This document shows, piece after piece, positions 14,626 to 23,339 of a stretch of 25,035 nt of DNA. Within the stretch, counting starts at the first letter, position 1, and each line of letters starts with the position of its first letter. Source of the stretch: Bacteroidaceae bacterium (GTDB taxonomy: Bacteria > Bacteroidota > Bacteroidia > Bacteroidales > Bacteroidaceae). The position numbers and the translations under genes were made by a program. The stretch spans positions 1-25,035 of the forward strand of contig CAAHEN010000076.1 of the NCBI GenBank assembly GCA_900772575.1, read 5' to 3'. Below the pieces are notes generated by a model that was not told the DNA's origin, made no database searches, and saw only the letters and a list, made by a program, of their open reading frames with translations.

Positions 14626-14933
14626 TCTTTTCGGGATTTTTTTGAGGAAAACTTGCGCTGGCGGTCGGTTGGCGGTTCGGGCTGGTCGGAAGGGGCCATA
14701 ATATAATGTCTGGCGGCGGAGCGCTTCACTTTTTCGCCCCTTTCGCCTTGCCGGCACCTTAACTTCTTTAACTTTCGTCCGGGTTGGGAATGTTAAAACG
14801 GGGCGTCTGAGAAACTTCCCCGGGGCAAATTTGAATTAGCCCGGAGCAAATTTTTCCGGGGCTAGGGGAAGTTTCTCGAAAAATCGGGCCAGATTTCGCC
14901 GTATAGTGGCAATGTGGGCCACTGTAGGGTATG
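14626..14933. other. Intergenic stretch with 13-bp inverted repeat and internal direct repeats
   Basis: No gene is supported. GAGAAACTTCCCC (14809-14821) is the exact reverse complement of GGGGAAGTTTCTC (14865-14877). The 43-nt interior contains two near-copies of a GGGGCAAATTT motif (GGGGCAAATTT and GGAGCAAATTT) and a TAGCC/GGCTA inner stem. Together these could fold into a branched structure. Upstream of it is TTAACTTCTTTAACTTT (14759-14775), an AT-rich tandem. The function is not evident. Confidence 0.5.
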
Positions 14934-14960
14934 AAAAAAGGCAATCCGCATGGGATTGCC
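14934..14960 (-). terminator. Terminator of the parC-zinc ribbon operon
   Basis: GGCAATCC (14940-14947) and GGATTGCC (14953-14960) form an 8-bp stem with a 5-nt loop. On the minus strand six T's follow (14939-14934). On the plus strand CTTTT follows, so it may work weakly in both directions. It lies about 140 nt after the zinc-ribbon stop. Confidence 0.75.
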
Positions 14961-15100
14961 CTTTTCTCTGGTACAAAGATACTGCTTCCGGGCGTCGAAA
15001 GCAAGCAGTGTTAAAGCCGAATTTTTTCTTCAGGTGAGGCTCCGTGACGATGGGGAGAACTCAGGCCGGGCCGTTCAGGACATGGCGCCGCCGGCTGGAA

Positions 15101-15622
15101 TCAGTCGCCGAGACCCAGCGTGTCGGCGGTATAGACCGCGGTGGTGTCGACACCATAGTCGTCTGTGTCGGCACCGGTGAGCGAGTCGGCTGCGGCGGTC
15201 TCCACCTCTTGGTAGACCGGATCGGGCGCACGGCGGTTGGCCTCGATGGAGCCGCCGCTGTTCCAGAGGTGGAGCGAGCGGCTGTAGGTGATGTTGCTGT
15301 AGACCGCCTTGACGACGAAGGCCTCCACCGTCACGGCGGCGGCCAGGACAGCCACCCCCGCGATGAGGCCCCAGCGGCGGCGTCGGGTGCGCTTGGCCCA
15401 GTCGGGTGGCAGGAGCACGCCCGCCGCCGTCTGCGGCGTCACCTGCTGGCCGCAGCCCGGGCACGTCTTGCGCGATGACGGCATCACGGTGCCGCAGCGC
15501 TTGCAGCGCAGGTAGGCCGGCGCCGTGCCGCCGCGCGGACAACCGCAGCGTGGGCAGCGGCGGACATTGGCGGCATAGTGGGTGCCGCACACTTTGCAGA
15601 TATTGTCTTCCGTCTTGTTCAT
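15101..15622 (-). CDS. Zinc-ribbon membrane protein of unknown function
   Basis: This 173-aa protein has two zinc-binding modules at its N-terminus: C9-x2-C12 with C23-x2-C26, and C40-x2-C43 with C54-x2-C57. A basic stretch (KRTRRRRWG, ~77-85) is followed by a single transmembrane helix at about 86-106. A polar, acidic C-terminal tail follows that would be outside the cytosol by the positive-inside rule. Such small zinc-ribbon/TM proteins are common in Bacteroidales but have no assigned role. It starts 40 nt after the topoisomerase IV A stop with no promoter in between, and a terminator follows it, so it is probably the second gene of that operon. A link to DNA topology is not implied by its sequence. 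Confidence 0.8.
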   Translation of the reverse strand: MNKTEDNICKVCGTHYAANVRRCPRCGCPRGGTAPAYLRCKRCGTVMPSSRKTCPGCGQQVTPQTAAGVLLPPDWAKRTRRRRWGLIAGVAVLAAAVTVEAFVVKAVYSNITYSRSLHLWNSGGSIEANRRAPDPVYQEVETAAADSLTGADTDDYGVDTTAVYTADTLGLGD

Positions 15623-15662
15623 GGTCTGTCGGGGACTTGGAGGGTTGTGTGTCGGTCAGTGT

Positions 15663-18368
15663 CTAGAAGAGGCGGCCCTGTCCGGTGATCTCGTCGACGA
15701 TGTCTTCGCGCGTCTCGCTGTCGTCGCCAGACTCAGGCTCGCTGTCGCTCGGGGCGTCGGCTGTGTCGGCGGGCTCGTCGGCGGTGTCGGGCTGCCGGAG
15801 CGGCTCCAGTTCTTCGACGCCTGCGACGGTGAGGGTGGTCAGGCGCTTGCCCTTCGCCTTGAAGCCCTTGACGCCGATGTAGCTCTCGGCGTCTATCAGG
15901 AGCGGGTCGCGGAAGGCGTCGTTGCCGCCGTAGGTCAGTCGCAGGTTGGGGTAGGGCGTGTCCGTCAGCAGCAGCAGTCGCGAGTCGGGGTTGTCGCCCA
16001 GGAAACTGGCCGGGCGTGTCTGCGTGGCCCGCTCGAAGGTGAAGCGCTTGATGTAGGCGAAACCCTGCTGGTCGGCGTCGAAGAGCACGGCTGTCCAGAC
16101 CTTGTGGGCGTCGAACTTCTCGACACGCAGTATGCCGGCGGTCTCGTAGTGGTTGCTGAGCTCGAAACTGGTGGTGTAGAAGTGTCCGTCGGTGTGCACG
16201 ACGAGCACGAGGTCGTCCGTGTGGAACTCGCCGAGCAGCTGTCCGCGCCCGTCGTAGTTGAGTCGCCCGACGTCGTGGTCGAACCACACCTTGCGGCCCC
16301 CGAGCGTGGAGACGCCGTGGGCCTTGAGCGTCACGCGGTGGACGTCGAGCTTCGTGAGCAGGTTGCCGCGGCTCTGGCGCCCCTTGACGAGGAGCTCGCT
16401 GAAGTCGCGGTCGAAGAAGATGCGGCGCAGTTTCGGGTTGGGCTTGAGGGTCACCTTGATGACTTCTGCCTCGCCGTTGGCGTTGGCGGTGAAGTAGAGC
16501 ACGCGGCTGCCCGGTGTGCCGGTGGTCAGGTCGTACTCGCGGTCGTGGGTGACGGAGGTGACGTTGAAGCGCTTGATGTAGCTTGGTCCAGACTTGCCGT
16601 CGCGGTAGACCACGTTGTAGATGGTCCGCTTGTCGTTCTTCTTGAAGACGGCGATATGTATCAGCTCGGCCTTGCGGTTCTCAGCCTTGGAGCGCTCGGT
16701 CTCGCCGATGAACACCTTGTCCTGCACGCGGGTGACCTTGTAGGTGCCGTCGCGGTAGAAGAGAATCACGTCGTCGATGGCGGAGCAGTTCTCGACGAAC
16801 TCATCCTTCTTCAGGCTCGTGCCCATGAAGCCCTCGGCACGGTTGACATAGAGCTTCTCGTTGGCCTCTATGACCTTGGTGGCCTCGATGGTGTCGAAGG
16901 AGCGTATCTCGGTACGGCGCGGGTGCTCGTGGGCGTATTTCTCGCGGATCAGGCGGAACCAGTTGGCGGTGACCTCGACGATGTTGCCCAGATCGGTGTC
17001 GATACGGGCTATTTCGTCCTTCATGCGGGCGATGAGCTCGTCGGCCTTGTCCTTGTTGAACTTCAGTATCCGGGCCATCTTGATCTCCATGAGGCGCATG
17101 ATGTCGTCGCGCGTGACCTCGCGCACCAGTTTTGGATAGAACGGGGCGAGGCGGCTGTCGATGTGCCGGCAGGCCGCTTCCATGTCGACGGCTTGCTCGA
17201 AGCCGCGGTCCTTGTAGATGCGCTCCTCGATGAAGATGCGCTCGAGCGAGGCGAAGTGGAGGCTCTCCAGCAGTTCGCCGCGACGGATGAGGAGCTCACG
17301 GCGCAGGAGGTCTTTTGTCGTGTCGACGGAGCGGCGCAGCACGTCGCTGACGGTCAGGAACTTCGGACGGTTCTCATCGATGACGCAGCAGTTTGGCGAG
17401 ATGCTCACCTCGCAGTCGGTGAAGGCGTAGAGGGCGTCGATGATCTTGTCCGAGCTGGTGCCCGGGACGAGGTGGATCATGATGCCCACCTCGGCGGCCG
17501 TGATGTCGTCGACCTTGCGTATCTTGATCTTGCCCTTCTCGTTGGCCTTGAGGATACTCTCGATGACGGTTGAGGTGGTCTTGCCGTAGGGTATCTCACG
17601 GATGATGAGTGTCTTGCTGTCTAGTTTCTCGATGCGTGAGCGCACCTTGACAGCGCCGCCGCGCATGCCGTCGTTGTAGCGCGACACGTCGATGGAGCCA
17701 CCCGTAAGAAAGTCGGGGTAGAGCTGGAACGGCTCGCCGTGCAGGTAGCTGATGGCGGCGTCGCAGAGCTCTCCGAAGTTGTGCGGCAGGATCTTGGCCG
17801 AGAGGCCCACGGCGATGCCCTCGGCGCCCTGTGCCAGCAGGAGGGGGAACTTCACCGGCAGCGACACCGGTTCCTTGTTGCGCCCGTCGTAGGAGAGCTT
17901 CCACTCCGTGGTCTTCGGGTTGAAGAGTACGTCGAGGGCAAACTTCGAGAGCCGCGCCTCGATGTAGCGCGGGGCGGCGGCGGAGTCGCCGGTGAGGATG
18001 TTGCCCCAGTTGCCCTGGCAGTCGATAAGCAGCTCCTTCTGCCCCAGCTGCACGAGGGCGTCGCCGATGGAGGCGTCGCCGTGGGGGTGGAACTGCATGG
18101 CCTGCCCGACGATGTTGGCCACCTTGCTGTAGCGGCCGTCGTCGAGGCGCTTCATCGTGTGGAGGATACGCCGTTGCACGGGCTTGAGGCCGTCGCCGAG
18201 GTGGGGGACGGCGCGTTGCAGGATGACGTAGGAGGCATAGTCCAGAAACCAGTTCTGGTACATGCCCGTCAGCTGGTGGCGCACCGCCTCATTGCGGGCG
18301 TCGGCGGGGACGTATGAGGTGTGTCCGGCCTCTTGCTCTTCCGGTGTGTGGGTTGTGTCGTCGCTCAT
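15663..18368 (-). CDS. parC: DNA topoisomerase IV subunit A (GyrA/ParC family)
   Basis: This cytosolic type IIA topoisomerase subunit cuts and rejoins DNA, and its usual role is decatenating daughter chromosomes with the B subunit (not in this window). With the start at ATG 18368 it has 901 residues. The breakage-reunion domain shows HPHGDASIGDALV at 94-106 and catalytic Tyr135 (AAPRYIEARLS). The EGIAVGLSAKILPHN motif follows, then the C-terminal beta-propeller repeats and an acidic low-complexity tail of about 60 residues. The frame is open upstream to a TTG at 18416, but that TTG lies inside a TAACTTTG promoter element, so it cannot be in the mRNA; MSDDTTHTPEEQ is the real start. The residue equivalent to quinolone-determining Ser83 of GyrA is Ala99; from memory this is usual for the Bacteroidetes family. 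Confidence 0.92.
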   Translation of the reverse strand: MSDDTTHTPEEQEAGHTSYVPADARNEAVRHQLTGMYQNWFLDYASYVILQRAVPHLGDGLKPVQRRILHTMKRLDDGRYSKVANIVGQAMQFHPHGDASIGDALVQLGQKELLIDCQGNWGNILTGDSAAAPRYIEARLSKFALDVLFNPKTTEWKLSYDGRNKEPVSLPVKFPLLLAQGAEGIAVGLSAKILPHNFGELCDAAISYLHGEPFQLYPDFLTGGSIDVSRYNDGMRGGAVKVRSRIEKLDSKTLIIREIPYGKTTSTVIESILKANEKGKIKIRKVDDITAAEVGIMIHLVPGTSSDKIIDALYAFTDCEVSISPNCCVIDENRPKFLTVSDVLRRSVDTTKDLLRRELLIRRGELLESLHFASLERIFIEERIYKDRGFEQAVDMEAACRHIDSRLAPFYPKLVREVTRDDIMRLMEIKMARILKFNKDKADELIARMKDEIARIDTDLGNIVEVTANWFRLIREKYAHEHPRRTEIRSFDTIEATKVIEANEKLYVNRAEGFMGTSLKKDEFVENCSAIDDVILFYRDGTYKVTRVQDKVFIGETERSKAENRKAELIHIAVFKKNDKRTIYNVVYRDGKSGPSYIKRFNVTSVTHDREYDLTTGTPGSRVLYFTANANGEAEVIKVTLKPNPKLRRIFFDRDFSELLVKGRQSRGNLLTKLDVHRVTLKAHGVSTLGGRKVWFDHDVGRLNYDGRGQLLGEFHTDDLVLVVHTDGHFYTTSFELSNHYETAGILRVEKFDAHKVWTAVLFDADQQGFAYIKRFTFERATQTRPASFLGDNPDSRLLLLTDTPYPNLRLTYGGNDAFRDPLLIDAESYIGVKGFKAKGKRLTTLTVAGVEELEPLRQPDTADEPADTADAPSDSEPESGDDSETREDIVDEITGQGRLF

Positions 18369-18413
18369 GTATGGTGGTGGTGCCGGCAGTGGCGCCGGCG
18401 TGGGTTTCTCTGG

Positions 18414-18421
18414 CAAAGTTA
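18414..18421 (-). promoter_or_regulatory. -7 promoter element for parC
   Basis: On the minus strand the bases are TAACTTTG, an exact TAnnTTTG match. The transcript should start near 18409, giving a leader of about 40 nt before ATG 18368. This decides the parC start codon. No -33 match is evident. Confidence 0.6.
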
Positions 18422-18507
18422 CGAATTAATCTGGAATTTGTGCTCAGACTTCGCGGCGGCTGTGGCAAAAGCGCCTGCCTCAGGACGCCAGCGGGGAGAC
18501 AAACGGC

Positions 18508-18560
18508 AAGCGGCGCAACGCCGTCCCCTCGTTCAGGAGGGAGAAAGCGTTGCGCCGCTT
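18508..18560 (-). terminator. Terminator hairpin between secDF and parC
   Basis: A perfect 14-bp stem is formed by AAGCGGCGCAACGC (18508-18521) and GCGTTGCGCCGCTT (18547-18560). The loop contains an inner CCCTC/GAGGG pairing. It lies about 40 nt after the secDF stop. Downstream on the minus strand is TTGCCGTTTGTC, only a weak U-tract. Confidence 0.7.
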
Positions 18561-18598
18561 GGTGCGACGGGGCTATCGCCGGGTCGCGCGGGCGACGG

Positions 18599-21517
18599 TC
18601 AGGCCAGTGCCGGTTCGGCGTCGGCGGTGTCCTCGTTGATGCGCTTCTTGCCGAGCACGCGGAAGGCGATGGGCGCGGCAAGGAAGATGGACGACAGTGT
18701 GCCGAAGATGACACCCAGAATCATGGCGAAGGCGAACGAGCGGATGCTGTCGCCACCCAGGAAGAAGATGCACAGCAGGACGAGGAGCGTGGTGCCCGAG
18801 GTCATGATGGTGCGCGAGAGGGTGTGGTTGATGGCATCGTTGAAAAGGCGTTCCGTCGGGCGCTTGGGATAGAGGCCGAGGTACTCACGGATACGGTCGA
18901 AGACGACGACCTTATCGTTGATGGAGTAACCGATGGCGGTCAGGATGGCGCCGATGAACGTCTGGTCTATCTCCAGCGAGAAGGGCACCCAGCCCCAGCA
19001 GAGGGCGTACATGCCAATGATGAAGATGGTGTCGATGGTCAGGGCGGCGACACTGCCGACGGAGAAGGCCACATTGCGGAAGCGCAGGAGAATATAGAAG
19101 AAGATGGCCACGAGCGAGAGCACCACGCTGATGATGGCACCCTTGGTCATGTCTTCAGCCACGGAGGAGTCTACCTTCTGCGAGGAGACGATGGAGCCGC
19201 CGGCGCGGTTCTCGCGGTCCTTGAAGGTCTTGTAGTCAGCGGTGATGAGCTTGCCGTCGTAGAGGGCTTGGTAGACGAATTTGTCTACGGCTTCGTCGTC
19301 GTCGTTGATGTGGTAGTTGGTGGTCAGGCGGATACACTCGCTCTGGGCCGTCACCACATTGATGGCGCTGACGGAGGCGGCGGGCTCGTCGGTCTTGGCC
19401 ACGGCGTCGGCCAGAACCTTGCGCACCTCGTCGGGGGTGACGTTCTTCTCGAACTGTATGACGTAGTTGCGGCCACCGGTGAACTCAATGCCCTTCGAGA
19501 GGCCACGGCCGGCCATCAGGCCGATGAACACGAGTGTCAGGACGGTAAAGACGGCGATGGACTTCTTGCTCATCTTCATGAAGGCCACCTTCGTGTCGGT
19601 CAGGAATCCACGCGAGAGGGGGGTGACGAAGGTCAGGTTGAGCCACTTCTCCTTGTTGAGGAAGTGCTCGTAGACGATGCGCGTCAGCCACACGGCGGTG
19701 AAGAACGAGGCCACGATACCGATGCCGAGCGTCAGGGCGAAACCGCGGATGGGGCCGGTACCGAAGTAGTAGAGGATGACGGCGGTGATGATGGACGTCA
19801 GGTTGGAGTCGAAGATGGCCGAGAAGGCGTTGCCGTAGCCGTCGGCCAGGGCTTGCTTGATGTTCTTGCCGGCACGCAGCTCCTCCTTGATACGTTCATA
19901 TATAAGGACGTTGGCGTCGACGGCCATACCCAGCGAGAGCACCATACCGGCGATACCGCTCATCGTCAGCGCTGCCTGGAAGGAGGTCAGCACGCCGAAG
20001 GTGAAGAAGAAGTTGAGCAGCAGGGCGCAGTTGGCCACCATACCGCCGATGAAGCCGTAGTAGACGCACATGAAGACGGCAAGCACCACGAGGGCCACGA
20101 TGCAGGCCGTGAAGCCGGCCTTGATAGAGGCCTCACCGAGCGACGGGCCGACGGTCTCGGTCTGGACGGTCACGAGGGGGACGGACATCTTGCCGCTCTT
20201 CAGTACGATGGAGAGGGCGCGGGTGTCGTCGGGCGTGAAACTGCCGGAAATCTGTGAGCTGCCGCCGGCGATCTTCTCGCTCGGGGCGGGGGCGCTGTAG
20301 ACGCGGCCGTCGAGGACGATGGCAATGGGCTTGCCGACATTCTTGCCCGTGACGTCGGCCCAGATGCGGGCGGCCTCGGGCTTCATGGTCATCGAGACGA
20401 CGGGGCGTCCGGCATGCTGCGCGTCGTAGTCGGGCTTGGCGTCGGAGATGACATCGCCGCTGAGCGAGGGCACGAGACTGCCGTCGTCGGCGCGGTCGCC
20501 CTTGAGGGCATAGAGGGCGTAGCGGTTCTGGTATTCAGGCTTGGCGGAGAAGGCGAAGCGGGCGTTGCGCAGGATTTCCTTGGCCTGGTCGCTCTTCAGG
20601 GCAGCCTCGATGGCGGCCACTTCGGCCTTGGAGCCGACGGTACCGACGACGCAGCCGCCGGCATACTGGGCACTGAGCACGTCGCCGAACTTCTTCTCGA
20701 CGGTCTCAGTCTCCTTGGGGTTGCCCTTCTTGGGCTGTGTCACCTTGATGGGGAGCTCACGGAGCTCGGCGAGTTCGCTGGCCACCTCGGGTGCCTGGAA
20801 AGTGGTCCAGAACTCAAGGTTGGCGCTACCCGTCAGGAGCTGCTGCACGTCCTCTGGGTCGGTCACACCGGGCATCTCGACCATGATCTGGCCGAGCTGG
20901 CCCTTGCCACGCAGGATTTGGATGTTGGGCTGGGCGACACCGAACTGGTCGATGCGCGAGCGGATCACCTCGTAGGCGTTGTCGACAGCGCTCGACACGT
21001 TCTTCTCGATGGCGGCCTTGACCTGGGCATCGGTGCTCTGATAGCTGATGCCGTCGCTGCTCATCTTCTCGGAGAAGACGGCGCCGAGCTGGTTCTGGCC
21101 GTGCTTGGCCTCGTACTTTTTGATGAAGAGGTCAACGAAGTCGCTGCCGTTGCGGGTGGCCTCGGCCTTGGCTTCCTTCATCATGGCCTGGAAGTCGGGG
21201 TCGCTGGCCTTGGCACCGGCATAGTTGTTGACCATGTCGGGCACCGACACTTCGAGCAGGAAGCTCACGCCGCCTTTCAGGTCGAGGCCGAGGCCAATCT
21301 GCAGTTTCTCGCAGTCGGCCAGGGTTTTCCAGCCCAGGTAAACTTTCTCATTGCGCTTCTGGTCAAGGAAGGCCCTGGCGGCATCCTTGCCCTGAGTTGC
21401 CTCGATCCTCTCGGCCTCTTTCTTGTACTTGCTCGTCACGAACGAGAACGAGAAGTAGAAGAGGCAGATCAGCGTCAGCAACACGGCAATGAATTTCACA
21501 AATCCTTTGTTTTGCAT
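18599..21517 (-). CDS. secDF: Protein translocase subunit SecDF (SecD-SecF fusion)
   Basis: This 972-aa inner-membrane protein couples the proton-motive force to late steps of Sec-dependent export. The SecD half begins with a transmembrane helix (about 7-28) and has the GLGLDLKGG motif at about 74-82. It has a large periplasmic domain and then the membrane bundle with GMAVDANVLIYERIKEE near 530-545. The SecF half starts near residue 620 (NEKWLNLTFVTPLSRG), with GIEFTGGRNYVIQF near 675 and a second bundle (AIGYSINDKVVVFDRIRE) near the end. SecD-SecF fusion in one chain is usual in Bacteroidetes and the length is normal. It stands as a single transcription unit with its own -7 element and terminator. 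Sec export feeds signal-peptide proteins, including T9SS cargo and the lipoprotein PorK seen elsewhere in this window. Confidence 0.96.
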   Translation of the reverse strand: MQNKGFVKFIAVLLTLICLFYFSFSFVTSKYKKEAERIEATQGKDAARAFLDQKRNEKVYLGWKTLADCEKLQIGLGLDLKGGVSFLLEVSVPDMVNNYAGAKASDPDFQAMMKEAKAEATRNGSDFVDLFIKKYEAKHGQNQLGAVFSEKMSSDGISYQSTDAQVKAAIEKNVSSAVDNAYEVIRSRIDQFGVAQPNIQILRGKGQLGQIMVEMPGVTDPEDVQQLLTGSANLEFWTTFQAPEVASELAELRELPIKVTQPKKGNPKETETVEKKFGDVLSAQYAGGCVVGTVGSKAEVAAIEAALKSDQAKEILRNARFAFSAKPEYQNRYALYALKGDRADDGSLVPSLSGDVISDAKPDYDAQHAGRPVVSMTMKPEAARIWADVTGKNVGKPIAIVLDGRVYSAPAPSEKIAGGSSQISGSFTPDDTRALSIVLKSGKMSVPLVTVQTETVGPSLGEASIKAGFTACIVALVVLAVFMCVYYGFIGGMVANCALLLNFFFTFGVLTSFQAALTMSGIAGMVLSLGMAVDANVLIYERIKEELRAGKNIKQALADGYGNAFSAIFDSNLTSIITAVILYYFGTGPIRGFALTLGIGIVASFFTAVWLTRIVYEHFLNKEKWLNLTFVTPLSRGFLTDTKVAFMKMSKKSIAVFTVLTLVFIGLMAGRGLSKGIEFTGGRNYVIQFEKNVTPDEVRKVLADAVAKTDEPAASVSAINVVTAQSECIRLTTNYHINDDDEAVDKFVYQALYDGKLITADYKTFKDRENRAGGSIVSSQKVDSSVAEDMTKGAIISVVLSLVAIFFYILLRFRNVAFSVGSVAALTIDTIFIIGMYALCWGWVPFSLEIDQTFIGAILTAIGYSINDKVVVFDRIREYLGLYPKRPTERLFNDAINHTLSRTIMTSGTTLLVLLCIFFLGGDSIRSFAFAMILGVIFGTLSSIFLAAPIAFRVLGKKRINEDTADAEPALA

Positions 21518-21571
21518 GTGTGTTACTATTGTTGTTGGTTATTGATTTTGATTTAGGCTTTCATGAACGTG

Positions 21572-21579
21572 CAAATATA
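21572..21579 (-). promoter_or_regulatory. -7 promoter element for secDF
   Basis: Minus-strand TATATTTG matches TAnnTTTG. The expected start near 21567 gives a ~50-nt leader before ATG 21517. No clear -33 element is present. Confidence 0.5.
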
Positions 21580-22059
21580 CAGCTTTTTTCCTAAACGCCC
21601 GGCATTTGGCTTTCAATTTATCAATCGTCCCCGGCCAAAGCGGAAGAGACCGGAATCATTGCCGCTCCCCGTGCGGATGGCTTTGCCCCGCTGGCACCTC
21701 ATCACGGAATTTGATGAACGGTTTGGGGTTGACATTTATCCTGCGCGACGTCGCGGAGGCTGGCTGGGTCGAGGCGCCGTTCCCGCAACCGGGGCGAAAA
21801 GGTGAAGCGGTGTGCGGCGCGGCGTTGTCGTATGGGCATGTAGTGGCGAAGGCGCATTATATATAGGTAACAATGTACGCCTCGCACAACGGCGCATCCC
21901 ATCATACACAACATGGAAGCCGCCGCATTGCAACGACTGTTGGCAATGCGGCGGCCTGGTGATAAGCTGTTTTCGCTCACACGGACAGTTGCCCCGCAGC
22001 GGCGCACAGCCTATGCGCACCGCTGCCAGAGCACCCTATCGTGAGCGCTGAAGCGCAAT
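21580..22059. other. Gene-free region between the WYL regulator and secDF, with one strong hairpin
   Basis: About 480 nt without a credible gene; the short open frames here are Arg/Pro-rich shadows of GC-rich sequence. GCCGCCGCATTGC (21919-21931) and GCAATGCGGCGGC (21943-21955) form a perfect 13-bp stem with an 11-nt loop. On the minus strand it lies about 105 nt past the WYL stop, so it could terminate that transcript, but no T-run follows. Near 21857-21869 there is an AT-only patch (ATTATATATAGG) of unknown meaning. Confidence 0.55.
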
Positions 22060-22998
22060 TTATTGCTGCGGCTGGGCCTTTTCCCCTTCCGCCTTCTGTG
22101 CCAGGTCGCGGATGCGGGCCTGGATGTAAGCCTTGAACTCATCGGAGCCGACGACTTCGACATCGTCGTACACGCCGAGCACAAAGCGGCCGACACCCTT
22201 GTAGCCGCACACCTCAGCGGCGAGCTTGTTGGAGCCGTCGTCGTTGAGCGTCACGTACTGCTCGGCGGCAGGGAACTCCTCGATGAGCACATTGGTGGCC
22301 GAGGGACCCAGGCGCAGCTCGATCGGGAAGCGCTGCTCGCCGGAGCACTTGAATATGTCAGTGTAGTAAGGCGTGTGCTGCGCCTTGTTGGCCCAGAGCA
22401 GGTCGAGCACGTCGATGTCCTCGGCGCGGTTTATCTTGAACGTCTTGTTGACGCCTGTGGGCACCTCGAAGCAGCGAATCTCGCCACATTCGGGGAAGAA
22501 GAGATAGGGCTCTACGATGAAGTCCTTCTTCTCGTTGCTGCCGGGCACGGCATACTGGCGGATGACGGCGATGCGCTCCTCCTGTATGGCCTGGAAGAGA
22601 GAGACGAGCTTCTTGACACCCGGGTTCGGCTTGACGGTGTTGGCCAAGTCCTCATAGCTGTAGAGATCGTAGAGCTTCTTGCGCAGCTCGCGCACCTCTG
22701 ACGAATTGTCCACCACGCAGTCGAGAAGGCGCGTGAGCAGCTTGCCCTCCTCGTTGGAGAAGTGGATGCGATCCGTGATCTGCTGGAAGAAAGGCGACTC
22801 ATGGTCGATGCTGTAACGCAGGTTTCTCTTCTTCACCACAAAACCGAGCTGGCGGTAAGTCTCTATGTAACGATAGATGGATCGCCGGCTCATGTTCAAC
22901 TCCGTGCTTATGTCCTCTACAGACATCGCCCTATTGAGCGTAAGCATCACCATCAGCCGTAGCTGCCTGTCGAATTTGTCGAATTTTTCTAATTCCAT
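22060..22998 (-). CDS. HTH and WYL-domain transcriptional regulator
   Basis: This 312-aa protein has an N-terminal winged helix-turn-helix at about residues 8-58 (LRLMVMLTLNRAMSVEDIS, NMSRRSIYRYIETYRQLG). A WYL-type ligand-sensing domain follows at about 155-240 (KKDFIVEPYLFFPECGEIR, KTFKINRAEDIDVLD), then the C-terminal WCX extension (RFPIELRLGPSATNVLIEEFP). WYL regulators bind nucleic acids or nucleotides and control DNA-damage, defence and metabolic genes; the target here is unknown. ATG 22998 begins MELEKFDKFDRQL, the usual start region. It is transcribed alone, divergent from porP, with a poor -7 match (TAACTTCG near 23041-23034). No defence gene lies directly beside it in this window. 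Confidence 0.88.
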   Translation of the reverse strand: MELEKFDKFDRQLRLMVMLTLNRAMSVEDISTELNMSRRSIYRYIETYRQLGFVVKKRNLRYSIDHESPFFQQITDRIHFSNEEGKLLTRLLDCVVDNSSEVRELRKKLYDLYSYEDLANTVKPNPGVKKLVSLFQAIQEERIAVIRQYAVPGSNEKKDFIVEPYLFFPECGEIRCFEVPTGVNKTFKINRAEDIDVLDLLWANKAQHTPYYTDIFKCSGEQRFPIELRLGPSATNVLIEEFPAAEQYVTLNDDGSNKLAAEVCGYKGVGRFVLGVYDDVEVVGSDEFKAYIQARIRDLAQKAEGEKAQPQQ

Positions 22999-23339
22999 TA
23001 TCTAATAAATCCAGTCAATAAAATTCCGAGATGGCGAAGTTACAAATAAAATCGAAGTTCCATAGCTCTCACCGTTAATTTGGCAATAAATCCCCATTAG
23101 TTTTAATGTTTATTGTCCAAACGCGCGGAAAAAGTCCTGAAAACGTCCACGTTCGACCCCTTTGTGCCATGTGGCAAATGCCGTTTCCGCCCGAAAACGG
23201 CACCTGAACTCCCGGCCGTCCAAGCAAGCGGTGCGGGAACGGGTACGAACAAAAAATGCGGGGACGGCAGGGCCACATTCGGAAAACTTGAGTAACTTTG
23301 CGTTGGTGAGGGCTGCCGTACGGCCCGCGCCAGCCGACC
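22999..23339. other. Divergent intergenic region between the WYL regulator and porP
   Basis: No gene is supported. It contains TGCCGTTT (23179-23186) pairing with AAACGGCA (23195-23202) around an 8-nt loop. Just upstream is a TGCCA/TGGCA short palindrome (23165-23175). The structured patch lies about 90 nt upstream of the porP -7 element, and its role is unknown. Confidence 0.4.
23293..23300 (+). promoter_or_regulatory. -7 promoter element of the T9SS operon (porP)
   Basis: TAACTTTG matches TAnnTTTG exactly and is followed by C. The expected start near 23305 gives a leader of about 35 nt before ATG 23340. No -33 match is evident. Confidence 0.6.

Noticed and set aside
14768..15004. 78-codon minus-strand frame
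   Set aside because: It spans the inverted repeat and the terminator of the parC operon and has no recognisable content.
15582..17573. 663-codon open frame antisense to topoisomerase IV A
   Set aside because: Shadow of parC on the opposite strand; Val/Glu/Asp-rich with no motif, and the other strand encodes a clear conserved enzyme.
18314..20257. 647-codon open frame antisense to secDF
   Set aside because: Shadow of secDF; a Gly/Asp/His/Glu-rich sequence without domains that spans the terminator and the parC promoter.
20414..21556. 380-codon open frame antisense to the SecD half
   Set aside because: Same reason; its apparent composition bias is explained by codon use of secDF.
21563..22051. 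Several 60-100 codon frames between secDF and the WYL regulator
   Set aside because: All are Arg/Pro-rich, overlap each other on both strands and cover the 13-bp hairpin or the secDF promoter.
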